Assembly (NCBI GenBank): GCA_017308475.1
Contig: JAFKEU010000006.1
Coordinates: 248,001-312,000 of the forward strand
From: Alphaproteobacteria bacterium
Lineage (GTDB): Bacteria > Pseudomonadota > Alphaproteobacteria > Micropepsales > Micropepsaceae
Length of the DNA stretch: 64,000 bases
Direction of reading: 5' to 3'
The notes under the pieces are model-generated. The model did not search any database. It had not been told where the DNA came from and saw only the letters and a program-made list of their open reading frames with translations. Position numbers and translations under genes: made by a program. Of this stretch, positions 1 to 8,526 are shown piece by piece. Every line of letters starts with the position of its first letter. The stretch's first letter is position 1.

Positions 1-46
1 GGGCGCGCAAGCGGCGTTTTGGTCGCGGGGAATGGTAACGAAAATG

Positions 47-490
47 TCAGGGAACCGGTTCAACCCGCACATCCGTCTTCACGGAATTGGCGATGAAACA
101 GGTTTCATGCGCCTTGTGATGCACATGGGCCAGGGTTTCGGCGTCCGGTGCGACGGCGAAACGAACCTCGGGGCGCAGGATGACCCGTGTCACCCAGTAT
201 TTGCCGCCGTCATTTTCCAGAAAGCCCACCGCATCGTCCCGGTAACTTTCGACCGTCAGCCGCTTCTTCGCGCAAATCGCCAGGAAACTCAGCATGTGAC
301 AGGACGACAGCGATGCCACCAGCAGGTCTTCGGGGTCGGCATGGGCGGGATCGCCGCGATAGGGCGCTGCCGCCGATACCGTGAGCATCACGCCGTCCTT
401 GAAGCGGATCTGGTGGTTGCGCGAATAGGATTCATAGGTGAAGGGGGCCTCGCCTCCCGTCCAGTCCAGATGGATGCGGTGCTCGCCCAT
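47..490 (-). CDS. OsmC family peroxidase-like protein
   Basis: A 147-residue protein of the OsmC/Ohr family, which reduces organic hydroperoxides in the cytoplasm with a pair of cysteines. The two conserved cysteines are visible at Cys64 (in a LSSCHMLSFLA helix) and Cys131 (in ETCFIANSVKT). The DPEDLLVASLSSC stretch and overall length are typical of the family. The start is the ATG at 490. It is a single gene facing away from the next minus-strand gene, with no obvious operon partner. OsmC and Ohr subfamilies are hard to separate by eye; the C-terminal form looks more like the YhfA/OsmC-like branch. The family is certain, the substrate is not. Confidence 0.9.
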   Translation of the reverse strand: MGEHRIHLDWTGGEAPFTYESYSRNHQIRFKDGVMLTVSAAAPYRGDPAHADPEDLLVASLSSCHMLSFLAICAKKRLTVESYRDDAVGFLENDGGKYWVTRVILRPEVRFAVAPDAETLAHVHHKAHETCFIANSVKTDVRVEPVP

Positions 491-652
491 GCCAGTGTCC
501 CGATTCCGAAATTCGTCCAGTCTTTATATCCGGCTCCGAACGAATTTTGGAATCGAAGGACACTGGCGGCCTGTTGAATCCAGTGCCGTTATGGTTTCGA
601 GCCTTCGCTGGATGCTTGATATGGGGCGCGGGCGAAGGTCGGAACCACGGCA

Positions 653-1846
653 CTAGGCCACTTTCAGCGCCTGGTCCAGGTCCTCGCAGAGGTCGTCCGC
701 ATCCTCCAGCCCCACCGACAGGCGCAGAAGCCCGGCGGTGATGCCCAGGCCCAGGCGCGCTTCCGGCGTCAGCTTCTGGTGAGTAGTCGTTTCCGGATGG
801 GTGAGAAGCGATTTTGCGTCGCCCAGATTGTTGGAGATGTCGATGATCCCCAGCGCATTGGCCAGCGCGAAGGCGCTCTTCTTGCCGCCTTCCACCTCGA
901 AGGTCACCACCCCGCCGCCGCCTTCCATCTGGGCGCGGGCCAGGTTGTGCTGGGGATGGTCGGGCCGGAAGGGATAGAGCACCCGCGTCACCTTGCGATG
1001 GCCGGCCAGGAAGTCGGCCACACGCGTGGCATTCTCGCAATGGGCGCGCATGCGCAGGTCCAGCGTCTCCAGGCTTTTCAGGTGCAGCCAGGCGTTGAAG
1101 GGGCTGATCGACGGGCCGGTGTTGCGGATGAAGGGCTGCAGGTGATCGTTCAGGAAGTCCTGGCGGCACAGCACCATTCCGCCCAGGGCTCGGCCCTGGC
1201 CGTCGATGTATTTGGTCGTGGAATGGATCACGATATGGGCGCCGAACTCCATCGGTCGCTGCAGGACGGGCGTGGCGAAGGCGTTGTCTACCGCCAGCAG
1301 CGCTCCGCCTTCCTCGGCGATCCTGGCCACCGCCTTCAGGTCGACGATCGAAAGCGTCGGATTGGACGGGGTCTCCAGGAACAGCAGCTTGGTGTTGGGC
1401 CGCATGGCCGTCCGCCACTGGTCGACGTCTTCGCCGTCCACCAGGGTAAAGGTGATGCCGAAGCGCGGCAGGATGGATTCCACCACATGGCGGCAGGAGC
1501 CGAACATCGCCTTGGCCGCGACGACATGGTCGCCGGCCGACAGATAGGACAGCATCGCCGCTGAAACCGCCGCCATGCCGGTGGCGGTGGCCCGCCCGAC
1601 CGGGGCGCCTTCAAGCGCCGCCATCCGCTCCTCGAACATCGAGACGGTGGGGTTGCCGAAGCGGGAATACTGGAAGCCGCCGACCTCGCCCCTGAAGCGG
1701 GCTTCGGCCTCCTCGGCCGTCTCATAGGCATAGCCGCTGGTCAGGAACAGCGCCTCGCTGGTCTCCTGGAAGGGCGAGCGCATCAGCCCGCCCCGGACCG
1801 CCTGGGTCCGCTTGCGCCAATTTCCCGGTTTCTTGTTTGTCGCCAT
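653..1846 (-). CDS. metZ: O-succinylhomoserine sulfhydrylase (PLP enzyme)
   Basis: A 397-residue cytoplasmic Cys/Met-metabolism PLP enzyme. MetZ makes homocysteine from O-succinylhomoserine and sulfide in methionine synthesis. The PLP-binding lysine is Lys212 in HSTTKYIDGQGR, and the family hallmarks SRFGNPTVSMFEERMAALEG, ETPSNPTLSIVDL and SNNLGDAKSLLTHPETTTH are present. The IDGQGR and SNNLGD wording fits MetZ better than cystathionine gamma-synthase or MetY, but substrate cannot be proven by eye. The ATG at 1846 was chosen because the open frame upstream is low-complexity proline/arginine-rich sequence. It is divergent from the SixA-like gene over 204 bp. I looked for a SAM-II riboswitch in the leader and did not find one. 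Confidence 0.88.
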   Translation of the reverse strand: MATNKKPGNWRKRTQAVRGGLMRSPFQETSEALFLTSGYAYETAEEAEARFRGEVGGFQYSRFGNPTVSMFEERMAALEGAPVGRATATGMAAVSAAMLSYLSAGDHVVAAKAMFGSCRHVVESILPRFGITFTLVDGEDVDQWRTAMRPNTKLLFLETPSNPTLSIVDLKAVARIAEEGGALLAVDNAFATPVLQRPMEFGAHIVIHSTTKYIDGQGRALGGMVLCRQDFLNDHLQPFIRNTGPSISPFNAWLHLKSLETLDLRMRAHCENATRVADFLAGHRKVTRVLYPFRPDHPQHNLARAQMEGGGGVVTFEVEGGKKSAFALANALGIIDISNNLGDAKSLLTHPETTTHQKLTPEARLGLGITAGLLRLSVGLEDADDLCEDLDQALKVA

Positions 1847-2050
1847 GGGGGTACCGCCGCCTTGCCGGGGCGGTTGTGGCGCGGTTGCCGTGCCCGGGTC
1901 AAGAACATACCATTCATGCGGGATTCGCGGGAGCGTCGGCGCGAGCCGGAGCGACCAGAGAAGAGCGTCGGCGGCGTATCGGCGAGCGATCAGGAGAAGC
2001 GCTGGCAAGGCCGGCACGACCAGACAGATGCCGGCGGGACGGTAACCACC

Positions 2051-2569
2051 ATGAAACGCCTGTATCTTCTTCGGCACGCAAAGGCGCTTCCCGGCGATGG
2101 CGGGACCGAGGATTTCGACCGCACCCTGATGCTGTCGGGAATGCAGGATGGCGCCGCCGTGGCGCGCTATATCCGCAAGCGCGACTATGAGGTCGACCTG
2201 ATCCTCTGCTCCTCCTCCGCGCGTACCACCCAGACCGCCGAACTGGTGCTGCAGGAGATCGATGCCCCCATCGAATATCGCGCCAACCTCTACCTGGCCG
2301 AGGCGTCGCGCCTGGTCGCCGCGGTGCGCGGCGCGCCCGCCGCCGCCGCCGGCCTGATGATCGTGGGCCACAATCCGGGGATGGAGGAATGCGCCGCCTT
2401 GCTGGCGCGCGAGCCGGTGCGGCGCAAGGAACGCGCCCGGCACGAGGCGCTGGACGAGAAATTTCCCACCGGCGCGCTGGCGATCCTGGATTTCGATGTC
2501 GGCCGCTGGCGCGACGTGCGGGAAAAAACCGGCAAGCTGGCCGATTTCGTGCGCCCAAAGGATCTGTAA
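2051..2569 (+). CDS. SixA-like histidine phosphatase
   Basis: A 172-residue branch-1 histidine phosphatase. The RHA motif with catalytic His9 (LYLLRHAKA), Arg58 in SSSARTTQTA and the second histidine His107 in VGHNPGME are all in place. SixA-type enzymes remove phosphate from phosphohistidine, for instance on phosphotransfer domains or PtsN-type PTS proteins. No histidine phosphotransfer gene lies nearby, so the target is open. The ATG at 2051 begins directly with the conserved MKRLYLLRHA strand. Divergent from metZ. Confidence 0.87.
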   Translation: MKRLYLLRHAKALPGDGGTEDFDRTLMLSGMQDGAAVARYIRKRDYEVDLILCSSSARTTQTAELVLQEIDAPIEYRANLYLAEASRLVAAVRGAPAAAAGLMIVGHNPGMEECAALLAREPVRRKERARHEALDEKFPTGALAILDFDVGRWRDVREKTGKLADFVRPKDL

Positions 2570-2662
2570 ACCGGGAACCTGGAAGCAAATTTCCTAAGTC
2601 TTGAAGCAAAATTCCGCGCCTGCCCCAACCGAGGCTTGGGAATTTCCTGCCAATCTGGTGCC

Positions 2663-2860
2663 ATGACCCAGGGAGAGCTTACCGAGAAACGCCTTCTTTG
2701 CCGCAAATGCCTGAGGATGGGCACGGCGGTGTGGGAGGATGTTTCCGGCCGCCGTGTGCTTCTGTCGCTAAGCCTGGGCTTTCACCGCCGCGCGCGCCTG
2801 CCGCTGGACCTGCCGCCGCAGATCGTCTGCGACTGCGGCGCGCCGCAGGCCGATCACTGA
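2663..2860 (+). CDS. small Cys-rich hypothetical protein
   Basis: A 65-residue basic protein with no recognised family. It has CRKC near residues 13-16 and a C-terminal CDCG, so two cysteine pairs about 40 residues apart could form a zinc-ribbon-like site. Between them is an arginine-rich amphipathic stretch. The ATG at 2663 is favoured over the one at 2636, which would add nine uncharacteristic residues. It stops 9 bp before the convergent GNAT gene. Coding status rests on composition and position only. Confidence 0.45.
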   Translation: MTQGELTEKRLLCRKCLRMGTAVWEDVSGRRVLLSLSLGFHRRARLPLDLPPQIVCDCGAPQADH

Positions 2861-2869
2861 AGACGAAGC

Positions 2870-3415
2870 TCAGGACTGGATGGTGCGGGCCTGGCGGCGG
2901 GCGGCCAGTTGCTTCCAGCCGAAACCGGTTTCCGGCGTGGGCGCACCCATCAGGCTGACGGTACGGGTGGCGACGCGCTTGCCGCCCATCCGTTCGTAGA
3001 AGAAGCAGGCATTGTTCTGGGCATGTGCCCAGACCAGACAGGAGCGCAGCTTGCGGTCCTTGAAGGTTTCGAAGGCGCCGGCCATCAGCGCACGCCCCGC
3101 GCCGCGGCCCAGGAAGGCGGGATCGACATAGAGGGTATAGATCTCGCCCTCATAACCCAGCGCGCCGTCGCGCGCGGTGCCCAGGCTGGCCAGGCCGATG
3201 GCGCCATGCGCGGAATCTTCCGCCACCAGCACCGCGCCAGGCCCGCGCATGGTTGCCTGCCACCGGGCGGTATGGCCCTTCAGCGACATTGCGCCCAACA
3301 GGGAATGGGGAATAAGCCCGGCATAAGTGTCCTGCCAGGACTCTATATAGATGCGCGCAAGGTCTGCGGCGTCAGCGGGCCGCGCATAGCGAACGCTTAG
3401 CGCGAGGTCATCCAT
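2870..3415 (-). CDS. GNAT family N-acetyltransferase
   Basis: A 181-residue GNAT acetyltransferase, which moves an acetyl group from acetyl-CoA to an amine. The N-terminal VRYARPADAADLARIYIESWQ start, the central IYTLYVDPAFLGRGAGRALM acetyl-CoA pyrophosphate loop (R/Q-x-x-G-x-G/A) and the C-terminal ACFFYERMGGKRV strand are the usual motif order. The ATG at 3415 is preferred to the upstream one at 3517, because the extra 34 residues are not GNAT-like. The substrate is unknown, and neighbours give no hint. Confidence 0.85.
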   Translation of the reverse strand: MDDLALSVRYARPADAADLARIYIESWQDTYAGLIPHSLLGAMSLKGHTARWQATMRGPGAVLVAEDSAHGAIGLASLGTARDGALGYEGEIYTLYVDPAFLGRGAGRALMAGAFETFKDRKLRSCLVWAHAQNNACFFYERMGGKRVATRTVSLMGAPTPETGFGWKQLAARRQARTIQS

Positions 3416-3524
3416 ACGCAAATGGTGCCGCAAGCCCTGCTGAGCCGCAAGAGCGATTTGGTTACCACGTAAAAAAATTGTGACGGGATGCTTCAATCGC
3501 ACAGAGAGATTGCGCAAGCACAGG

Positions 3525-3635
3525 CTCCCTCCCCCTTTTTGCGCAAAGCGCTGAAAAGGGGGAGGTGGCTGAAGTGACTTGGGAGTTCGTGGCGCCGGGG
3601 CGCCACGAACAACGGCAGGAAGCGAAAGCCGGAGG
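3525..3635. repeat. REP-like double hairpin with ccctccccc/gggggagg arms
   Basis: This intergenic stretch holds two hairpins. The first (3528-3565) pairs cctcccccttttt-gcgc with gcgc-tgaaaagggggagg. The second (3585-3610) is a near-perfect palindrome, gttcgtggcgcc facing ggcgccacgaac. A gga-ggggg run closes the unit near 3635. It lies just downstream of the SDR gene on the minus strand and may terminate its transcript. The same arm sequence recurs near 47.9 kb and 61.4 kb. Confidence 0.7.
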
Positions 3636-3638
3636 GGG

Positions 3639-4550
3639 TTAACTCAACAAAGGCTTTTCCTGCACACGGGCGAAGAATTTCGCGCTCTGCTCGCCGCCCT
3701 GGTCGTAGTGCTTGGCGGTTGACCAGTCGGCGATCTGCGCGAAATGGGCGGCGATGTCGTCGGCGCTGGCGCCATGGCCCAGGTTGATCCCGTCCGTCTC
3801 CACCATCCGGGCGGCGGCGAACACTCCGGCCGCCGCGGTCATGATCATGCCGGTGGGCGCTTCCTCCGATGCCAGCCAGGCGACGGCGGGCGAGACGAAT
3901 TCCGGTTTGAGCATCTCCGAGATCGCCGGCGGCATCAGGTTTTCGGTCATGCGGGTGGCGGCGACCGGGCAAATGGCATTAACCTTGATATTGTCCTTGG
4001 CGCCTTCCAGCTTCAGCGAGTTCATGAAGCCGACAAGACTCATCTTCGCGGCGCCGTAATTGGTCTGGCCGAAATTGCCGTAAAGCCCCGTGGACGAGGT
4101 GGTGACCACGATGCGGCCATATCCCTGGCCCTTCATGATGTCCCATACCGCCCTGGCCGGCTTGACCGTGCCCATCAGGTGCACATTCACCACCGCCTCG
4201 AAATCCTTGATCTCCATCTTGCCGAAGCTCTTGTCGCGCAGGATGCCGGCATTGGCGACCAGCACATCGATGCGGCCGAAAGCGTCCATGGTCTGCTTGA
4301 CCAGGTGCGCCACGCCGGCATCGTCGCTGACCGATGCGCCATTGGCGATGGCCTCGCCGCCGGCCGCCTTGATCTCGGCCACCACTTTCTCGCTGGCTTC
4401 GGAGTTGCCGCCGGTGCCGTCCAGCGATCCGCCCAGGTCGTTGACCACCACCCTGGCGCCCAGTTTCGCCAGATGCAGGGCATGGGCGCGCCCCAGGCCG
4501 CCGCCGGCACCTGTGATGATGGCAACTTTGCCCGCGAATGAAATGGCCAT
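3639..4550 (-). CDS. SDR dehydrogenase, (3R)-hydroxyacyl-CoA dehydrogenase type
   Basis: A 303-residue short-chain dehydrogenase/reductase. The N-terminal TGAGGGLGRA dinucleotide motif (13-22), NDLGG after beta-2 (37-41), NAG (100-102) and the catalytic serine with Tyr165-x3-Lys169 (NYGAAKM) are visible. NDLGG plus the SLDGTGGNS loop is typical of the peroxisomal multifunctional enzyme/HSD17B4-like branch, which oxidises (3R)-hydroxyacyl-CoA. A C-terminal tail of about 50 residues beyond the SDR core ends in FFARVQEKPLLS, as in that branch. The ATG at 4550 starts right at the Rossmann fold. The acyltransferase gene upstream on the same strand is only 26 bp away, so the two may be cotranscribed. 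Confidence 0.85.
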   Translation of the reverse strand: MAISFAGKVAIITGAGGGLGRAHALHLAKLGARVVVNDLGGSLDGTGGNSEASEKVVAEIKAAGGEAIANGASVSDDAGVAHLVKQTMDAFGRIDVLVANAGILRDKSFGKMEIKDFEAVVNVHLMGTVKPARAVWDIMKGQGYGRIVVTTSSTGLYGNFGQTNYGAAKMSLVGFMNSLKLEGAKDNIKVNAICPVAATRMTENLMPPAISEMLKPEFVSPAVAWLASEEAPTGMIMTAAAGVFAAARMVETDGINLGHGASADDIAAHFAQIADWSTAKHYDQGGEQSAKFFARVQEKPLLS

Positions 4551-4576
4551 GGGTGATCCTTCCGGGGTTGGGGGCA

Positions 4577-5773
4577 TCAGGATGGGGTGGGGATGGATTT
4601 GGGGTCAAGGCGGCGGCCCAGCCGGTTCCGCAGGAAACGTGACGCCGGCTTTTCCACCCACTCCGCCAGCGCCGCGCCCCAGCCCAGGCACGCCAGCACC
4701 AGCAGCAGCGGCTCCAGCCACCACATCAGGCTGAAGAAGGTGGTGCCCAAAACGGGGGTATCGGGCGGCGGATAGACCGCGTTGGCGAAATAGCGGATGA
4801 CCAGCAGCCAGGCGGTCTGGCCGAGATAGATGGCATAGGACCAGTCGCCGATCCGCTGCAGCGGCCGGGCCTTCAGCAGGTCCGCCACCACACCCCTGTC
4901 GAAAGCCAGGGCGAAGACCAGCCCCATGATGGGCAGCACGGTATAGATGTCGTTGAAGCCGTGCGACCAGCCGGTGAACGTGACGCTATAGGCCAGAAGC
5001 AGCAGCAGCATGCTCTGCCCCGCCGAATGCACCCAGACGGGAATGCGCTGGTGATCGACGCCGCCGAACAGCACCGCCAGCCCCGCGCCCACCAGAAATT
5101 CGCTCAGGCCTCGCGCCAGGCCCCAGTCATAGGTCTGGTCCAGACCATGCTGCAGCGTCGCCAGCATGATCAACAGCCCGGCCAGCCCCGCCGCGACCAG
5201 CAGTGGCCCACGCCAGCGCCCACCGCGCACGGAAAACCACAGGATCGCCGGAAACATCAGGCACAGGGCGAATTCGACGCTGACGAACCAGGAAAGCCCG
5301 TTCCAGGTCAGCCGGTCCATCGTGTGCCAGCCATTCATCAGCAGCAGGGAAAGAACGAATCCCTTCACGCTGACGTCCTGATGGTATTTCAGGTCGAAGA
5401 TGGAGGTGTAGCCGCCGTCATTCGCCAGGTTGCGCAGCACCAGGACCATCACCAGGATCAGCAGCAGCATGAACAGGTGCACGGGATAAAGCCGGATCAG
5501 CCGGGCGCGCAGGAACGCGCCATAGCCGCGCCAGGTCAGGAGTTCGCGCATCCGGTGCCCATAGCTGTAGGTCAGGATGAAGCCCGACAAGACGAAGAAG
5601 AACTCCACCCACAGATAGCCGCGGGTGACGATGCGATCCCACCATTGCACGCCGCTGTAATGATGGCCTTCGCTGAAATGATAGAGCACGATGATCAGGG
5701 GCGGGATCGCCCGTGCGCCGGCCAGCGCCCTGATGGTTCCGCGTGCGGTTCTGTGGTCTTTTTCAGCGTTCAT
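4577..5773 (-). CDS. acyltransferase 3 family membrane protein
   Basis: A 398-residue inner-membrane acyltransferase of the OafA/NodX type, which transfers acyl groups to exported sugars or lipids. Family marks are the N-terminal RALAGARAIPPLIIVLYHF segment with its catalytic-type histidine, the LWVEFFFVLSGFILTYSY helix and the RLIRLYPVH motif near residue 100, followed by about ten hydrophobic helices. The ATG at 5773 is favoured; an ATG 12 codons further up (5809) is possible. The long open frame running on to 7381 on this strand is a shadow of the transporter gene. The acceptor molecule is unknown. Confidence 0.88.
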   Translation of the reverse strand: MNAEKDHRTARGTIRALAGARAIPPLIIVLYHFSEGHHYSGVQWWDRIVTRGYLWVEFFFVLSGFILTYSYGHRMRELLTWRGYGAFLRARLIRLYPVHLFMLLLILVMVLVLRNLANDGGYTSIFDLKYHQDVSVKGFVLSLLLMNGWHTMDRLTWNGLSWFVSVEFALCLMFPAILWFSVRGGRWRGPLLVAAGLAGLLIMLATLQHGLDQTYDWGLARGLSEFLVGAGLAVLFGGVDHQRIPVWVHSAGQSMLLLLLAYSVTFTGWSHGFNDIYTVLPIMGLVFALAFDRGVVADLLKARPLQRIGDWSYAIYLGQTAWLLVIRYFANAVYPPPDTPVLGTTFFSLMWWLEPLLLVLACLGWGAALAEWVEKPASRFLRNRLGRRLDPKSIPTPS

Positions 5774-5878
5774 CCAGCCCAAACTAGCGGTGGCGCGGCT
5801 TTGTGTCATCGTTCCCGCCGATTGGGCGGAAGCAAAAAAATCGTGTAGCGTCCCGGCGCGTTCTGTCGGGGCCAAAGC

Positions 5879-7129
5879 GTGTTGCCGCATCTTCAGTCGG
5901 CGCTGGGTATCTGCGCCATCATTGCCATTGCCTGGGCCCTGTCCGAGAATCGAAGTGCCTTTTCCTGGCGGATGGTGGCGGGCACGCTTGCGGCCCAGGC
6001 CGTCATCGCCGTCCTGCTGCTGGAAGTGCCCTTCGTGCGCGACCTCCTGTTCGGCCTCAACGGCGCGGTGGTCGCCCTGTCGGAGGCGACCAGATCCGGC
6101 ACCAGCTTCATCTATGGCTTTCTGGGCGGCGGGCCAACGCCCTTCACTGTCACCCAGCCCGCCAACATGATTAACCTGGCCTTCGGCGTGCTGCCGCTGA
6201 TCATCGTGATCTCGGCCCTGTCGGCCATCCTCTGGTACTGGCGCATCCTGCCTGCGATTGTCGGCGCGATGGCGGCGGTGCTCAAGCGCAGCATGGGCCT
6301 TGGTGGGGCGGTGGGCCTGTCGGCGGCGGCCACGGTCTTCCTGGGCAATGTGGAGGGCCAGCTGGTGATCCGCCCCTATCTGGGGCGGCTGACCCGTACC
6401 GAGCTTTTCATCCTGATGACGGTGGGCCTGTCGGTTATCGCCGGCACGGTTTTCGTGCTCTATGCCACGCTGCTGAAGGATGTGCTGCCGGGCGCGCTGG
6501 GCCATCTTCTGGTCGCCTCGATGATGTCGCTGCCGGGCGGCATCCTGATCGCCCGCATCATGGTGCCCGGTCCCGCCGACACCGATGTGGAAGGCAAGGA
6601 CGCCACCATCAAATATCATTCCACCATGGATGCCATGTCGCGCGGCACCGAAGACGGCCTGAAAATCTATCTTCAGATCATCGCCATGCTGATTGTGATG
6701 ACGGCGCTGACCGCGCTGGTGAACATCATCCTGTCGGCGCTGCCGCCGGTGTTCGGCGCACCCCTGACGATCGAGCGCATGCTGGGCTGGCTGTTCGCGC
6801 CCATGGTCTGGCTCTATGGCGTGCCGTGGCATGAAGCCGCGACGGCCGGAAGCCTGGCCGGGATCAAGGTGGTGCTGACCGAACTGATCGCCTATGTCCG
6901 CATGGCGGCGCTGCCGCCGGGAAGCCTGGACCCCCGCGCCACCCAGATCATGGTTTACGCCATGTGCGGTTTCGGCAACCTGGCCAGCGTGGGTATCCTT
7001 ATCGGGGGCATGAGCGCGATCATTCCGGAACGCCGGGAAGAAATCGTCTCCCTGGCGATGAAGGCGCTGGTTTCGGGCACTCTTGCCAGCGGCCTCACCG
7101 GTGCCATGATCGGGCTGTTGCCACTTTAA
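5879..7129 (+). CDS. concentrative nucleoside transporter (CNT/NupC family)
   Basis: A 416-residue inner-membrane symporter for nucleosides. The N-terminal segment (LQSALGICAIIAIAWALSENR), the re-entrant region with GNVEGQLVIRPYL, the FILMTVGLSVIAGTVF helix and the C-terminal MCGFGNLASVGILIGG motif match the CNT family in order. The start is a GTG at 5879; the next in-frame ATG would remove the first membrane helix. Divergent from the acyltransferase gene. The lipoprotein hydrolase gene follows closely, separated by a possible 33-codon reading frame, so an operon is likely. Confidence 0.93.
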   Translation: MLPHLQSALGICAIIAIAWALSENRSAFSWRMVAGTLAAQAVIAVLLLEVPFVRDLLFGLNGAVVALSEATRSGTSFIYGFLGGGPTPFTVTQPANMINLAFGVLPLIIVISALSAILWYWRILPAIVGAMAAVLKRSMGLGGAVGLSAAATVFLGNVEGQLVIRPYLGRLTRTELFILMTVGLSVIAGTVFVLYATLLKDVLPGALGHLLVASMMSLPGGILIARIMVPGPADTDVEGKDATIKYHSTMDAMSRGTEDGLKIYLQIIAMLIVMTALTALVNIILSALPPVFGAPLTIERMLGWLFAPMVWLYGVPWHEAATAGSLAGIKVVLTELIAYVRMAALPPGSLDPRATQIMVYAMCGFGNLASVGILIGGMSAIIPERREEIVSLAMKALVSGTLASGLTGAMIGLLPL

Positions 7130-7137
7130 GGACGCCG

Positions 7138-7239
7138 ATGCAGTTCTGGCCTCCCGAAAAATTCGAGGGCGAAATCGTGTCCCTTGACCGGTTGGGGCCG
7201 CCTTCGTCCCGCGCCGGCGCGGACGATGCGGACGGCTAG
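7138..7239 (+). CDS. possible 33-residue leader or small protein
   Basis: A short frame begins with ATG at 7138, eight bases after the transporter stop codon and behind an aagga sequence. It ends with TAG at 7237-7239, directly abutting the ATG of the next gene at 7240. The product (starting MQFWPPEKFEGE) is hydrophilic and matches no family I know. The stop-start junction suggests translational coupling, but short open frames are frequent in this G+C-rich sequence. Confidence 0.3.
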   Translation: MQFWPPEKFEGEIVSLDRLGPPSSRAGADDADG

Positions 7240-8229
7240 ATGCGGCGTCTTCTGGTCCGTTTCTGTCTGCTGCTGGCGGCCTGCTGCGCGGTCGCATGCG
7301 CGCCGCTTCGCGCCCCGCTGGGCGCGATGTCCGAGCCGCCCGCACTGGCCGATGGTGTCTTCGTGACCCGCGACGGCACAAGGCTGCCCTTGCGCGAATG
7401 GGCCGCGGACGGCGCCAGGCGGGGCCGTCCCCGCGCGCTGATCCTGGCGCTGCACGGCATGAGCGACTATTCCAACGCCTTCGCCATGCCCGGAACGTTC
7501 TGGGCCACGCAGGGCATCACCACGCTGGCATATGACCAGCGCGGCTTCGGCGCCGGTCCCAATCCCGGCCTGTGGGCGGGCGCCGACATCATGCGCCGTG
7601 ACCTGGATGATTTCATCGTTGCGGCCAAAGCGCGCTTTCCCGGCGTGCCGGTCTTTGTGCTGGGCGAAAGCATGGGCGGGGCAGTGGCGCTGACGGCGCT
7701 GGCCTCGCCGGGCGCGGCACTGTCATCGCAGGTGGACGGGGTCATTCTGGCCGCGCCTGCGGTGTGGTCGCGCGGCGACATGCCTGTCAGCTACCGCGTC
7801 GCGCTGTATCTGGCCGCCCACCTGTTGCCCGGGATGATCCTGGCGAACAGCGCCGCCAGCCATGTCGTGACCATCGTGCCCTCCGACAATGTCGAGATGC
7901 TGCGCGCCCTTGCCCGCGATCCCCTGTTCCAGAAAAAGACCCGCACCGACGCGCTGTTCGGGCTGGTCAACCTGATGGACGAGGCACGCAGCGCGGCCGC
8001 CCACATCAAGGGTCCGCCGCCGATCCTGTTTCTTTACGGCGCCCACGACCAGATCATTCCCGCCGCTCCCACCAGGGCGGTGGTCGCCGCCCTTGGCGCC
8101 AATGCCGATGTGCGCCGCTATCCGAACGGCTATCACATGCTGTTCCGCGATCTTGACGGCTGCACCGTACAGAAGGACACCGCCGGCTGGGTGCTGGAAC
8201 ATGCCACGGGCAACAAAGCGGCGGATTGA
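7240..8229 (+). CDS. alpha/beta-hydrolase lipoprotein (lysophospholipase/monoacylglycerol lipase type)
   Basis: A 329-residue serine hydrolase with a lipoprotein signal peptide: a basic start, a hydrophobic core and a lipobox-like AVAC ending at about Cys20. The mature part has the oxyanion stretch ALILALHGMSDYS, the nucleophile elbow GESMGG (Ser near 145), the acid in YGAHDQI and the histidine in GYHMLFRD. The HGM...YDQRGFG pattern is that of monoacylglycerol lipase/lysophospholipase L2 enzymes. It probably acts on lipids at the cell envelope. It lies downstream of the nucleoside transporter on the same strand. Confidence 0.87.
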   Translation: MRRLLVRFCLLLAACCAVACAPLRAPLGAMSEPPALADGVFVTRDGTRLPLREWAADGARRGRPRALILALHGMSDYSNAFAMPGTFWATQGITTLAYDQRGFGAGPNPGLWAGADIMRRDLDDFIVAAKARFPGVPVFVLGESMGGAVALTALASPGAALSSQVDGVILAAPAVWSRGDMPVSYRVALYLAAHLLPGMILANSAASHVVTIVPSDNVEMLRALARDPLFQKKTRTDALFGLVNLMDEARSAAAHIKGPPPILFLYGAHDQIIPAAPTRAVVAALGANADVRRYPNGYHMLFRDLDGCTVQKDTAGWVLEHATGNKAAD

Positions 8230-8262
8230 CCGTTATCTCCAGGCAGCATCCGGGAGAATCCC

Positions 8263-8451
8263 ATGAAACAGAAGAAGCACGACCTGCGCGACGATGCCGG
8301 CAAGCCCGGCATCACGCCCGACCGCAACGATCTGAAATTCGCCGGCGACGAGAACCGCAAGATCGTTCCCGACAGCGGCGAACATGCCGTCAATCCCACG
8401 CCCGGCAGCAGGGCAGGCATGGCCGAAGGCCAGGTCACCAAGAGCAACTGA
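8263..8451 (+). CDS. small hydrophilic hypothetical protein
   Basis: A 62-residue, highly charged protein (starting MKQKKHDLRDDAGKPG) without hydrophobic segments or recognisable fold. It reads like an intrinsically disordered stress-type protein. A good ribosome site, gggag, sits seven bases before the ATG at 8263. It stands between the lipase-like gene and the alpha-hydroxy-acid oxidase gene on the same strand. I do not recognise the family. Confidence 0.5.
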   Translation: MKQKKHDLRDDAGKPGITPDRNDLKFAGDENRKIVPDSGEHAVNPTPGSRAGMAEGQVTKSN

Positions 8452-8526
8452 CCGCGCGATTTCCAGCACTGGCGAAGTTCCACGATTCCGGCCATAACAG
8501 CGCCGGTTTTTGGTGGAACTTTCTTC

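Noticed and set aside
1847..2050. SAM-II riboswitch in the metZ leader
   Set aside because: metZ in Alphaproteobacteria often has one, but the leader lacks the conserved pseudoknot sequence and is simply G+C-rich.
5810..7381. Long N-terminal extension of the acyltransferase frame
   Set aside because: It is antisense to the nucleoside transporter and not protein-like; the real start is near 5773.
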